Position numbers and translations under genes: made by a program. From Oecophyllibacter saccharovorans (GTDB taxonomy: Bacteria; Pseudomonadota; Alphaproteobacteria; Acetobacterales; Acetobacteraceae), in contig NZ_CP038143.1 of the NCBI RefSeq assembly GCF_006542375.1, positions 1,364,001 through 1,428,000 of the forward strand: a stretch of 64,000 nucleotides of DNA, read 5' to 3'. The notes under the pieces were generated by a model. That model was not told where the DNA came from, did not search any database, and was given only the letters and a program-made list of their open reading frames with translations. Shown in pieces: positions 56,007-64,000 of the stretch. The stretch's first letter is position 1, and each line of letters opens with the position of its first letter.

Positions 56007-56581
56007 GCCAGGCCGCAGGATCGGTTCTGCAGCCGGGCATGGCTTTTCCGGCCTTTGACCTGCCGGCCCTTCTTCCGCCCCGGGAGGGACAGGAGGATTA
56101 CCATCCGGGCCGCCTGACACGCCAGGCCCTGCCCGAGGGTCGGCCCTGGCTGGTGTATTTCTACCCCCGTGCGCTGACCTCCGGTTGCACCACCCAGGCC
56201 TGCGCCCTGCGTGACGGGCTGGCCGCGCCGGAGTCTGTGGAGCGGGCGCATGGCCTGCTGGTGCTGGGCGTAAGCCCCGATCCCGTGTCGCGCCTGAAGC
56301 GCTTTGCCGAAAAAGAGCAGCTGAATTTCCCCCTGCTGTCTGATGAGGATCACCGCCTGGCTGAAGCCTGCGGGGTCTGGCAGGAGAAGAAACTCTACGG
56401 GCGCGTCTCGATGGGGATCGTCCGCAGCTCCTTCCTTATGGATGGCGCAGGCATCGTGCGCGCCGTCAATCCCAAGGTGCGCGCTGCAACCCACCACGAC
56501 TGGCTGCGCCAGACCCTGCAGGAAACCCCGCTGCCCCAGCCACCAGGCGGGCAGGCGGGGGTGAAGCTGCAGGCTTCATGA
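56003..56581 (+). CDS. Peroxiredoxin, Bcp type
   Basis: Thiol peroxidase reducing H2O2 and organic peroxides. 192 residues with YFYPRALTSGCTTQACALRDG: peroxidatic Cys62 and resolving Cys67 five residues later, as in Bcp/PrxQ. LLVLGVSPDPVSRLKRFAEKEQLNFPLLSDEDH and YGRVSMGIVRSSFLMDGAG follow. No signal peptide. Starts with GTG in a GTGA overlap and ends in an ATGA overlap with the AsmA-like gene, so three genes are tightly coupled. Confidence 0.92.
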   Translation: MSQAAGSVLQPGMAFPAFDLPALLPPREGQEDYHPGRLTRQALPEGRPWLVYFYPRALTSGCTTQACALRDGLAAPESVERAHGLLVLGVSPDPVSRLKRFAEKEQLNFPLLSDEDHRLAEACGVWQEKKLYGRVSMGIVRSSFLMDGAGIVRAVNPKVRAATHHDWLRQTLQETPLPQPPGGQAGVKLQAS

Positions 56582-59500
56582 CAGCTCCAGCCCCCACCCC
56601 CGACCGTGCTTCCCCTGCAGGGGAAAAGAGCCCGGCGCGCGCAAGGAAGTCCTGGCTCAAGCGCCTGCTGCTCCTGTTGCTCAGCCTGCCGCTGTCGCTT
56701 CTGGGGCTGGTTGTGGGGCTTCTGGCGGTGCTTTTCATCCGCCTGTCTCTGGGGCCGGTCGACCTGACCAGGCTGGCCCGGCGCTGGGAGCCGGTCCTGA
56801 TCTCGCACAGTGGCCTTGACGGCCCCCTGCCGGTCGGGGCGCTGGGTTGGCAGAAGGTCCTGCTCAGCTGGTCGTGGCACGCGCCGCTTGAAGTGTCCTT
56901 TCAGGTGGACGGGCTGGCGCTGGGGCAGCCGGCCATGCCGGCGGTGGATATGATCGAGAGCGTGCAGGTCACCCTGGGGCTTGAAGATATCCTGAGGCGC
57001 CAGATCGCCCTGCGCGCGGTGCAGGTCAGCGGCGTGAGACTGGGCCTGTTGCAGGCCGGCACCGGCCAGCTCGATCTCCTGCCGCCTGGGCTGACAGGCG
57101 CCACCCCGCCTGCCGGCGCAGCTTCACGCCATCCCGCCCATTCCTGGCTCACTCTGGCCGGATTGCGCCAGCTCAACCTGCACCGCATCAGGGTGGACGT
57201 GCAGGAAGCGGACGGCACTTATCCGGCAAGCCCCGTGCACCTGGCGGCCACGGATTTCAGCACGCGTTACCGGCCCGGCCGCGGCTGGGCCGGCCACGGC
57301 GTGATCAGCGTGACGCACGGCAACCAGAAAGTGCTGCTTACGGCCGAGCTCGCGCCGCAGGGCCACGGCCGGACGCTCTGGCATGTGGCCAGCACGCCGG
57401 TCGTTCCGGCGGATTTCACCTATGTCATTCCTTCCATGCAGGCGGGGCTGGCGCTGCCCTGGCACGTGCCGCTCTCGCTGCAGGCCTCAGGCGAGCTGGT
57501 CAGGACCCGCTATGGCTTCGACCGCCCTGTCACTGCACAGCTGAACGTCCATCTGGGCGAGGGCTACGTGACCCAGGTGGGGCCGATAGGGCCGGCTCCG
57601 CCTGAACGCCTCGCTTCGGGCGAGGCGACCGTCAACATGGTCTGGGGCACCAGCGCGCCTTACCGCAGCCTGCGCGTCTCGGTGCCGCAGCTGCGCCTGG
57701 TGCTGCTGGATGCCAAAGACCGCACCGTGCCGCTGGAAGTGGGCACGGAGGTCGCGCTGGATGACTGGCAGGCGCCCCGCAGGATGGATGTGGAGCTGAC
57801 TGCCGCATTGGGCACCTTTGATTTCAGCACGCTGGGTTCCATCTGGCCGCTGGGTTTCGTCAAGGGCGGGCGCAACTGGATGGTGCGCAACATGACGGCA
57901 GGGTGGGGGAAGGATTTCAGGATCCACACCCATCTCACCAGCGCAACCGGGCCGGGCGACCTGAAGGTTGCAGTGCTGAGCGGGCAGCTGAACGGCGAGG
58001 ACCTGACAGTCTGGTGGCTGCGGCCCATCCAGCCGGTGACAGGCCTGGCCGCCCAGGCGCGCTTTGCCACCAACGACCCCAATACGCTGGACATCAACCT
58101 GCAGCACGGCAAGCTTGCGGATGGCCACGGGGGCGCGGTGGATGTGGCTGACGGACGCGTCACCCTGACCAGCCTGCTCCATCAGGTGCAGTATGGCGAC
58201 ATCCGCCTGCATCTTAAGAGCTCATTTGCCTCCGTGCTGGACATCCTCTCCCATCCCAGGCTGCACATGCTGTCGCGCCATCCCCTGCCGCTGTCGCATC
58301 CGACGGGGCGGCAGGATGGCAGGCTGAACATCTTCCTGCCGCTCTACAGCTGGGTGACGATGGATTATATCGACGTCAGCGCCCTCATCAGGTGTGAAAA
58401 CCTCGGTGCGGACGTGCGCGGTGTGGGCCCTGTGCGGCACACTGATGGCCTGCTGAAGCTGACAAGCGATTACCTGGCCTTCAAGGGCAGCACGCTCATC
58501 CGCGATATTCCCATCACCCTGCAGACCTGGAGCAATCTCGACAGGCCGGAGCCTGGCGTGCCGCTCAACCGCGTTTCCGCAAGCGCCGTGCTGACCCCGC
58601 GTGACGTGGCGGGTTTCGGCCTCAAGCTGCCGAAGCATTTCTTCACCGGCCGCGCCCTGGTCCAGGGCAGGCTGTTCCAGCTTGCAGGCCTGCCGCACCG
58701 GGGCTACCTGGATGTGGCAGCGCATGCGGACCTGACGCCTGCCGGCATCACGACGCTGTTGTGGAAGAAGGCCCCTGGCCAGCCCGCCGAGATTTCAGCC
58801 CATGCGCGGTGGACCGGCGGCCAGCTGACCGCCCTTGATGACCTGCAGGCGCGCGGGCCCGGGCTGCAGCTGACAGGGCGCACCCTGCTGCGGGCAGGAG
58901 AGGTGGCAGGCGTTCAGTTTCCGCATTTCCAGCTGGGGCGCACGGAAGGCACGCTGCTGACGAAATGGCCTGTCAGCCGGGCGCCTGAGCTGCCTTACGT
59001 GGTGGCGCTGCAGGCCAATGTGCTGGATGCAAGCCCGCTTTTCGAGACGCGCGCTCCAAATAGCGGGGCACGCAAGCCGCCTGCCACTGGGGCGACCGGG
59101 CGCGCCCTGCTGCCCAAGGGGCGCTGGCAGCTCTCGATGGATGTGGGCAAAATCTACTACAAACCCCAGGCTGCCCTTGACGGGGTGCAGGTCAGGGCTT
59201 CATGGGACCGCCAGCAGCTGGCCCAGGGTCTGGTGAATATTGCAGGCCCTTACAGGGTGCATGCGGCGATCACGCCTGACCCCAGGCTGCCTGCGGTCAG
59301 GCAGCTCAAGGCGGATGGCGATGACCTGGGCGGGCTGTTTGCCACATTGGGCATGACCAGGCGTTTTTCAGGCGGAAAGCTTGAGCTCGACGGGCGTTTC
59401 GCGCCCGACCCGCAGGGGGGTGGTGCGGGGCTCGGCCTGGGGCTGCCGCCTTTCAAGGGGCGGCTTATCGTGCGCAACTTCGCGCTCAACAACCCGCCGG

Positions 59501-59901
59501 GCATCCTGCGCTTCCTGGCCCATCTTTCCTTCGCCCACAGCGACCTGCTGCGCGACAACCGCTTCGGCGGCCTGCAGCTCATAGTGGGGCTGGAGGACCG
59601 CGACCGTGTCCTGAAGCTGGCCAACGGCCTGCTGGCCAACCCGATCGTCGGCGGCACGGCGGCAGGGACCATCAACCTGCCCCGCAAATGGCTCGACATT
59701 GCCGGAACGATTTCGCCCTTCTACGCGCTCAACAGCCTGCCGGGCCATATTCCGGTCGTAGGCTGGGTTTTTGCCCCGCAGAAGGGCAGCGGGATCCTGG
59801 CTGCCACCTATTCGGTCAAGGGGCCGCTGGACAAGCCCAAGATATCGGTCGATCCGTTCACGCTGCTTCTGCCAGGCATTTTGCGCCTTTTGGTCCCGTA
59901 A
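56578..59901 (+). CDS. AsmA/YhdP-like large envelope protein
   Basis: 1107 residues. An N-terminal membrane anchor (KRLLLLLLSLPLSLLGLVVGLLAVLFI, about 29-55) is followed by a very long beta-rich domain and a YhdP/DUF3971-like C-terminus (FSGGKLELDGRF, FKGRLIVRNFALNNPPGILRFLAHLS, LLANPIVGGTAAGTINLPRKWLDIAGTI, LNSLPGHIPVVGWVF). In E. coli relatives are proposed to move phospholipids to the outer membrane. The same role is inferred here by family. Only a 77-bp spacer with a GCGCCC/GGGCGC hairpin (59920-59940) separates it from rarA. Confidence 0.85.
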   Translation: MTAPAPTPDRASPAGEKSPARARKSWLKRLLLLLLSLPLSLLGLVVGLLAVLFIRLSLGPVDLTRLARRWEPVLISHSGLDGPLPVGALGWQKVLLSWSWHAPLEVSFQVDGLALGQPAMPAVDMIESVQVTLGLEDILRRQIALRAVQVSGVRLGLLQAGTGQLDLLPPGLTGATPPAGAASRHPAHSWLTLAGLRQLNLHRIRVDVQEADGTYPASPVHLAATDFSTRYRPGRGWAGHGVISVTHGNQKVLLTAELAPQGHGRTLWHVASTPVVPADFTYVIPSMQAGLALPWHVPLSLQASGELVRTRYGFDRPVTAQLNVHLGEGYVTQVGPIGPAPPERLASGEATVNMVWGTSAPYRSLRVSVPQLRLVLLDAKDRTVPLEVGTEVALDDWQAPRRMDVELTAALGTFDFSTLGSIWPLGFVKGGRNWMVRNMTAGWGKDFRIHTHLTSATGPGDLKVAVLSGQLNGEDLTVWWLRPIQPVTGLAAQARFATNDPNTLDINLQHGKLADGHGGAVDVADGRVTLTSLLHQVQYGDIRLHLKSSFASVLDILSHPRLHMLSRHPLPLSHPTGRQDGRLNIFLPLYSWVTMDYIDVSALIRCENLGADVRGVGPVRHTDGLLKLTSDYLAFKGSTLIRDIPITLQTWSNLDRPEPGVPLNRVSASAVLTPRDVAGFGLKLPKHFFTGRALVQGRLFQLAGLPHRGYLDVAAHADLTPAGITTLLWKKAPGQPAEISAHARWTGGQLTALDDLQARGPGLQLTGRTLLRAGEVAGVQFPHFQLGRTEGTLLTKWPVSRAPELPYVVALQANVLDASPLFETRAPNSGARKPPATGATGRALLPKGRWQLSMDVGKIYYKPQAALDGVQVRASWDRQQLAQGLVNIAGPYRVHAAITPDPRLPAVRQLKADGDDLGGLFATLGMTRRFSGGKLELDGRFAPDPQGGGAGLGLGLPPFKGRLIVRNFALNNPPGILRFLAHLSFAHSDLLRDNRFGGLQLIVGLEDRDRVLKLANGLLANPIVGGTAAGTINLPRKWLDIAGTISPFYALNSLPGHIPVVGWVFAPQKGSGILAATYSVKGPLDKPKISVDPFTLLLPGILRLLVP

Positions 59902-59978
59902 TCCATCAGCTAACCTGAAGCGCCCGCAAAGCCGGGGCGCGGCCTGGGCGGCAGGCCAACACGCAACAGGGAGAAGAC

Positions 59979-61418
59979 ATGTCACCACCGGGTCCCGACC
60001 TGTTCGCGCCTTCAGCCGAGCCCGCTTCCGCGTCTTCAGGGGTAAAGGGGCGCACGGGGTCATCGCGCGCCGCAACCCAGCCCCTGGCGGACCGTCTGCG
60101 GCCCGCGCGGCTTGAGGATGTGCAGGGCCAGGAGCACCTGCTGGGCGGGGAGGGCACGATCCGCCTGATGCTGGCCCAGGGCCGGCTGCCGAGCCTGATC
60201 CTGTGGGGCGGGCCCGGCTGCGGCAAAACCACCATCGCCCGCCTGCTGGCTGCGGAAGCGGGGCTGAACTTCGCCCAGGTCTCGGCGGTTTTCTCGGGCG
60301 TGAGCGATCTGAGAAAAGTCTTTGAGGAAGCGGACCGCCGCCTGGAGGCAACGGGGCGGGGCACGTTGCTGTTCGTCGATGAGATCCACCGCTTCAACCG
60401 CGCCCAGCAGGACAGCTTCCTGCCTTACGTGGAGCGGGGCACGGTCGTGCTGGTTGGCGCCACCACGGAAAACCCTTCCTTCACCCTCAACTCCGCCCTG
60501 CTGTCGCGTTGTCAGGTGCTGGTGCTCAACCGGCTGGATGACGCAGCCCTTGAAGCCCTGCTGCAGCGCGCTGAGCACGAAGGCGGCGTGGCTTTGCCCG
60601 TAACCGATGCGGCGCGCGCCAGCCTGCGGGCCATGGCGGACGGGGACGGGCGCTACCTGCTCAACATGGTTGAGCAGATCCTGCTGTCGCGCCGCGGATC
60701 GGACGCGCCACCGCTGGACGACCAGCAGCTGGCCCGCCTGCTGACGCGCAGGCCCGTGCTTTATGACCGCGACCGCGAAGAGCATTACAACCTTATCTCC
60801 GCGCTGCACAAATCCCTGCGCGGCAGCGACCCGGATGCCGCCCTGTACTGGTTTGCGCGCATGCTTGAAGGCGGCGAAGACCCGCGCTATATCGCCCGCC
60901 GCCTGGTGCGCTTCGCTTCCGAGGATGTCGGGGAGGCGGACCCCACCTCGCTGCCGCTGGCCCAGGCGGCGGCCCAGGCCTATGAGCGGCTCGGCTCGCC
61001 TGAAGGGGAGCTTGCGCTGGCGCAGCTTGTCGTGCATCTGGCCGTCGCCTCGAAGTCGAACGCGGTCTATGCGGCCTACAAGGCGGCGCGCAAGCTGGCA
61101 CGCCAGACAGGCAGCCTCATCCCGCCTGCCCATATCCGCAATGCCACCACCGCGCTCATGCGCGACCTGGGTTACGGCAAGGGCTATGCCTATGACCATG
61201 ACCGCGAAGACGCCTTTTCAGGCCAGAATTACTTTCCTGACGGCATGCCGCGCGCAACCCTCTACCAGCCGACCGGGCGCGGCTTTGAGGAACGCATTGC
61301 CCGACGGCTCGAGATGCTGAACGCGCGGCGTGCCGAGCTGCAGCAGGCCGAGGCGTCCGCAAAAGAGTTAACCCCTGAAAATCCCACCCCTGCAAACCCA
61401 GAAGAACCCACAACATGA
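59979..61418 (+). CDS. rarA: Replication-associated recombination protein RarA (MgsA)
   Basis: AAA+ clamp-loader-like ATPase acting at stalled replication forks. 479 residues: PLADRLRPARLEDVQGQEHLLG, Walker A GGPGCGKTT at 77-85, Walker B LLFVDEIHRFNRAQQD, sensor GATTENPSFTLNSALLSRCQV, and a C-terminal tetramerisation region (YDRDREEHYNLISALHKSLRGSD, DPRYIARRLVRFASEDVG). GGGAGA precedes the ATG at 59979. The C-tail is a low-complexity TPENPTPANPEEP stretch. Confidence 0.96.
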   Translation: MSPPGPDLFAPSAEPASASSGVKGRTGSSRAATQPLADRLRPARLEDVQGQEHLLGGEGTIRLMLAQGRLPSLILWGGPGCGKTTIARLLAAEAGLNFAQVSAVFSGVSDLRKVFEEADRRLEATGRGTLLFVDEIHRFNRAQQDSFLPYVERGTVVLVGATTENPSFTLNSALLSRCQVLVLNRLDDAALEALLQRAEHEGGVALPVTDAARASLRAMADGDGRYLLNMVEQILLSRRGSDAPPLDDQQLARLLTRRPVLYDRDREEHYNLISALHKSLRGSDPDAALYWFARMLEGGEDPRYIARRLVRFASEDVGEADPTSLPLAQAAAQAYERLGSPEGELALAQLVVHLAVASKSNAVYAAYKAARKLARQTGSLIPPAHIRNATTALMRDLGYGKGYAYDHDREDAFSGQNYFPDGMPRATLYQPTGRGFEERIARRLEMLNARRAELQQAEASAKELTPENPTPANPEEPTT

Positions 61419-61428
61419 GTGCACAGGC

Positions 61429-62400
61429 ATGAGCGTAGAACATCGCGTCGTTACCGAGGATGAAGCGGACCTGCGGATCGACCGCTGGTTCAGGCGGCAT
61501 TATCCCAATCTGACGCAGGGCGCGCTGCAGAAGCTGTGCCGCACCGGCCAGGTGCGGGTGGATGGCGGGCGCGTGCAGACCAATGATCGGCTGATTCCCG
61601 GCCAGAGCATCCGCGTGCCGCCCCTGCCTGACCAGAGCCGCCCGCCCCCGCCTCCGCCGCCTGACCCGCTTATGGTCAAGAAGATCCAATCCATGATCCT
61701 GTACCAGGATGATGATCTGATCGTGCTCAACAAGCCTTCCGGCCTAGCAACCCAGGGCGGGCCCGGCATCACGGAGCATGTTGACATGATGCTGGAAGGC
61801 CTGCGCCCGCCAGGCGGCGACAAGCCGCGCCTGGTGCACCGGATCGACCGCGATACTTCAGGCCTGCTGCTGGTGGCGCGCACGCCTGGGGTTGCCGCCA
61901 AGCTTGCGGCGGGGTTCCGGGGGCGCGATATCGGCAAGACCTACTGGGCGATCGTGGTGGGGCGGCCGCAGCCTGCCGAGGGGATCATCGACCAGCCGCT
62001 CGCCAAGGTGGGGGCCGGCGGCGCCTCCATGATGGTTGCGGCCCAGCGCAATGACGAGGATGCCGTCTCGGCCAAGAGCTCTTACGAGACCGTGGATTCA
62101 GCGGCGCGCAAGTTCAGCTGGCTGTCCCTCTCGCCGCTGACCGGGCGCACCCACCAGCTGCGCGTGCATTGCGAAAGCCTGGGCACGCCGATTCTGGGCG
62201 ACCCGCGCTACGGCGGCAAGGCAGCCCATCCGGACGGCTTCACCGACCGGCTGCACCTCCACGCCCGTGAGCTGGACCTGCCGCATCCATCAGGCGGGCG
62301 GCTGAAAGTGACCGCGCCGCTGCCTGCGCATATGCAGGAGACATTCCGCCAGCTCGGTTTCGTGCCCGGCCCGACGCCCGAGCCCGTACGCACGCTCTGA
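61429..62400 (+). CDS. RluC/RluD-family 23S rRNA pseudouridine synthase
   Basis: 323 residues: N-terminal S4 RNA-binding domain (RIDRWFRRHYPNLTQGALQKL), a Pro-rich linker (about 67-79), and the catalytic domain with VLNKPSGLATQGG, HRIDRDTSGLLLVART (catalytic Asp140), GKTYWAIVVG and LTGRTHQLRVHCESLGTPILGD. RluC and RluD act at different 23S positions; the sequence does not decide between them. Ten bp after rarA. Confidence 0.92.
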   Translation: MSVEHRVVTEDEADLRIDRWFRRHYPNLTQGALQKLCRTGQVRVDGGRVQTNDRLIPGQSIRVPPLPDQSRPPPPPPPDPLMVKKIQSMILYQDDDLIVLNKPSGLATQGGPGITEHVDMMLEGLRPPGGDKPRLVHRIDRDTSGLLLVARTPGVAAKLAAGFRGRDIGKTYWAIVVGRPQPAEGIIDQPLAKVGAGGASMMVAAQRNDEDAVSAKSSYETVDSAARKFSWLSLSPLTGRTHQLRVHCESLGTPILGDPRYGGKAAHPDGFTDRLHLHARELDLPHPSGGRLKVTAPLPAHMQETFRQLGFVPGPTPEPVRTL

Positions 62401-62494
62401 GGGGGGCGGGTTGCCCAGGTGCCGGGTTGAACGCGGCGGCCTGAAATGCTGAAGCTGAAACTGACGCAAGTCGCAAGTGACGAGAGGAGGGGGC

Positions 62495-64000
62495 ATGAAG
62501 AAACTTCTTGGAGGGATGATCGTCCTCGTTCTGGGCGTGCTGGGGCTGGATATCGGCCTGCACGCGCTCATCAGCCCCGCGGCCCTGCAGCTGCGGGTGG
62601 CGCGCATTCTCCAGGCCCAGACCGGGCTGCAGATGAAGGTGGAGAAATCCGGCTTCCAGTTCCTGCCGTGGCCTGCCTTCCGCTTTGAGGGCGTCACGCT
62701 GGCGCGCCCGGGCTGCAGCCCGCTTGCCACGGCCCAGCGCATTCAGGGCGACATCGCCTTCATGCCCCTGCTGAAGCGCGAAATCAGCCTCCATGAGCTG
62801 AAGACCCATGAGGTCTGGATCAATGCCGCCCCCCAGGGACAGCCGGACCAGGCGCAGTGCGGGTGGGCCGCTCCCATGGTTGCTTCCGCCGCACCCGTTT
62901 CCGCGCAGGCTGCCGCCGGTCAGCCGGTCCAGGCCCCCGGTTCAGGCCCTGTGCTTTCCGTTCTCTCGAGTTCCGCGCCGCAACGCCTGCGCGCCTGGTG
63001 GAAATTCTCCCTCGACAGCCTGCGGATGAACGGGACGCGCGTGCAGTGGGGCGCTCAGCCCGGCAATAGCCCTGCCCCGGCGACCATGCAGGATTTCGGA
63101 GCGGCGCCTGCGACCCTGCTGCTGGACCATGTGCAGGTGACCTCCCTGCAAAGCGCCTCACCCTGGCTGGAAGCCTCTGGCAGGCATAGTGGTGTTCCCT
63201 TCAGCCTTAAGGGCCATGTCGGGCCGTGGGCCGCTTTCCTGCCGGGCAATGCCAGCAGTGCCGCGCCCTGGGCTTTCAGCCTGGACGGGCAGGCGGGCAA
63301 GAGCGCAGGGGAACGCGCAACGCTGGAGGGGCATTTTGCAGACGTTGCCGCCCTGGCAGGGCTGCACATGGCCCTGCAGGGCCAGGTGCAGTCCGGCGAG
63401 GAGCTGGGCCACCTGCTTGCAGCCCCGGCCCTGTCGCGTGGGCAGGTGGGGTTGCAGGGCCTCAAGGGCAGCCTGCTCCTGACCGAGCAGGAGGGCGCGC
63501 AGGGCGAAGGGACCGGTTTCCTGCAGCGCCTGCGCCAGCTGCCATCCCGCATGGCCCCGTCGAAAGTGAAGCTTTCCCTTGCCCGCCTGGTCCTCCAGGC
63601 CCCTTCAGGCGCAGGCGGGTTCTGGCCTGCCCATGAAGTGCTGACAGGCAACGGTCTGCAGCTTGACGCCCCCGCTGCCACCGCCCCGCTGACGCTTGAC
63701 GGCGCGGTACAGTTCCAGCCGGAGACCGCGCAGCAGACAGGCCCGGACCCCTGGGCGTTTCAGATGAAATTCGCCTCCCTCCAGCAGGCCGCAGCGGCCT
63801 GGCGCATTCTCACCGGTCAGCCGGACACGGTGGCCCAAGGGACTGTTGGGGTGAGCCTGAATGCCCATCAGGGAGACAAGGGGCGCCTGCAGCTTACAGG
63901 CAATGTCGGTTTGCCCACCGATGTGCGGGTTGCGCTGGTCGCGCCTCAGCTGGGGGAAATCGTTCATGACTTTGACGGACAGGGACAGGTGAAGCTCACC
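62495..64000 (+). CDS. AsmA family protein, truncated by the window end
   Basis: The first 502 codons of an open frame that runs off the window. It starts at the ATG at 62495 with GAGGAGG six bases upstream. N-terminal membrane anchor (LLGGMIVLVLGVLGLDIGLHAL), then the AsmA-like pattern LQLRVARILQAQTGLQMKVEKSGFQFLPWPAFRFEGVTLA and LLKREISLHELKTHEVWI. The remainder is Ala/Gln/Gly-rich beta-helix-like sequence. It is the second AsmA-superfamily gene within 6 kb. Confidence 0.85.
   Translation, partial: MKKLLGGMIVLVLGVLGLDIGLHALISPAALQLRVARILQAQTGLQMKVEKSGFQFLPWPAFRFEGVTLARPGCSPLATAQRIQGDIAFMPLLKREISLHELKTHEVWINAAPQGQPDQAQCGWAAPMVASAAPVSAQAAAGQPVQAPGSGPVLSVLSSSAPQRLRAWWKFSLDSLRMNGTRVQWGAQPGNSPAPATMQDFGAAPATLLLDHVQVTSLQSASPWLEASGRHSGVPFSLKGHVGPWAAFLPGNASSAAPWAFSLDGQAGKSAGERATLEGHFADVAALAGLHMALQGQVQSGEELGHLLAAPALSRGQVGLQGLKGSLLLTEQEGAQGEGTGFLQRLRQLPSRMAPSKVKLSLARLVLQAPSGAGGFWPAHEVLTGNGLQLDAPAATAPLTLDGAVQFQPETAQQTGPDPWAFQMKFASLQQAAAAWRILTGQPDTVAQGTVGVSLNAHQGDKGRLQLTGNVGLPTDVRVALVAPQLGEIVHDFDGQGQVKLT

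Overview
The window is G+C-rich (about two thirds G+C by eye), almost fully coding and free of mobile elements. Gene content points to an alphaproteobacterium, most likely an acetic acid bacterium (Acetobacteraceae). The indicators are a C4-type 5-aminolevulinate synthase, System I cytochrome c maturation genes, a YlxR/L7Ae fusion after nusA, DUF1489 and DUF2272 proteins, and RimP/IF-2 sequences of that type. The genus cannot be fixed from the sequence alone.

Layout. 1-3.1 kb: end of accB, accC, then ccmB/ccmA on the minus strand. 3.2-5.7 kb: a two-gene polar amino acid ABC importer in which substrate-binding protein and permease are one polypeptide. 5.7-8.1 kb: a minus-strand pair made of a membrane-anchored Clp/Hsp100-like AAA+ protein that has lost its catalytic residues, and a membrane-anchored protein of unknown function. 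8.1-18.4 kb: the translation/RNA block rimP-nusA-ylxR/L7Ae-infB-rbfA-truB-rpsO-pnp, preceded by a structured leader and a strong terminator-like hairpin. 18.5-30 kb: mixed housekeeping genes (nitronate monooxygenase-like protein, DUF1489, hemW, kup, YggS-type PLP protein, rsmB, rhodanese, Gfo/Idh/MocA oxidoreductase, DUF2272 lipoprotein, aldo/keto reductase). 30-34.6 kb: a metal-homeostasis group (COG0523 GTPase, WD40 protein, two cation diffusion facilitators, one with a slippage-prone His-Gly repeat). 34.7-42.6 kb: YqhA-type membrane protein, FAD oxidoreductase, MFS transporter, hemA, a small unknown protein, cvpA, purF. 42.7-45.9 kb: malic enzyme and fumC. 46-52 kb: the main ccm operon ccmCDEFGHI plus a zinc-ribbon membrane protein. 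52-64 kb: EVE protein, EcsC protein, a small membrane protein, aat, an exported protein, a Bcp-type peroxiredoxin, a large AsmA/YhdP-like protein, rarA, an RluC/D pseudouridine synthase and a truncated second AsmA-like gene.

How it fits together. Heme supply (hemA; hemW as putative heme chaperone) and cytochrome c maturation (two separate ccm loci) are well represented, as expected of a bacterium relying on periplasmic respiratory dehydrogenases. FumC plus malic enzyme would convert fumarate to malate to pyruvate. The COG0523 protein and two CDF exporters suggest local handling of zinc or related metals.

Most unusual signals. (1) A perfect 35-bp inverted repeat inside the ccm operon: one copy encodes a CcmC membrane segment, the other is the first 35 bases of ccmE. 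In the operon mRNA the copies are complementary and would bury the ccmE start codon. (2) A 42-nt direct repeat (40/42) encoding the same hydrophobic peptide at the N-termini of CcmH and CcmI. (3) The pseudo-AAA+ membrane protein pair. (4) The leader/attenuator-like structure in front of rimP-nusA.
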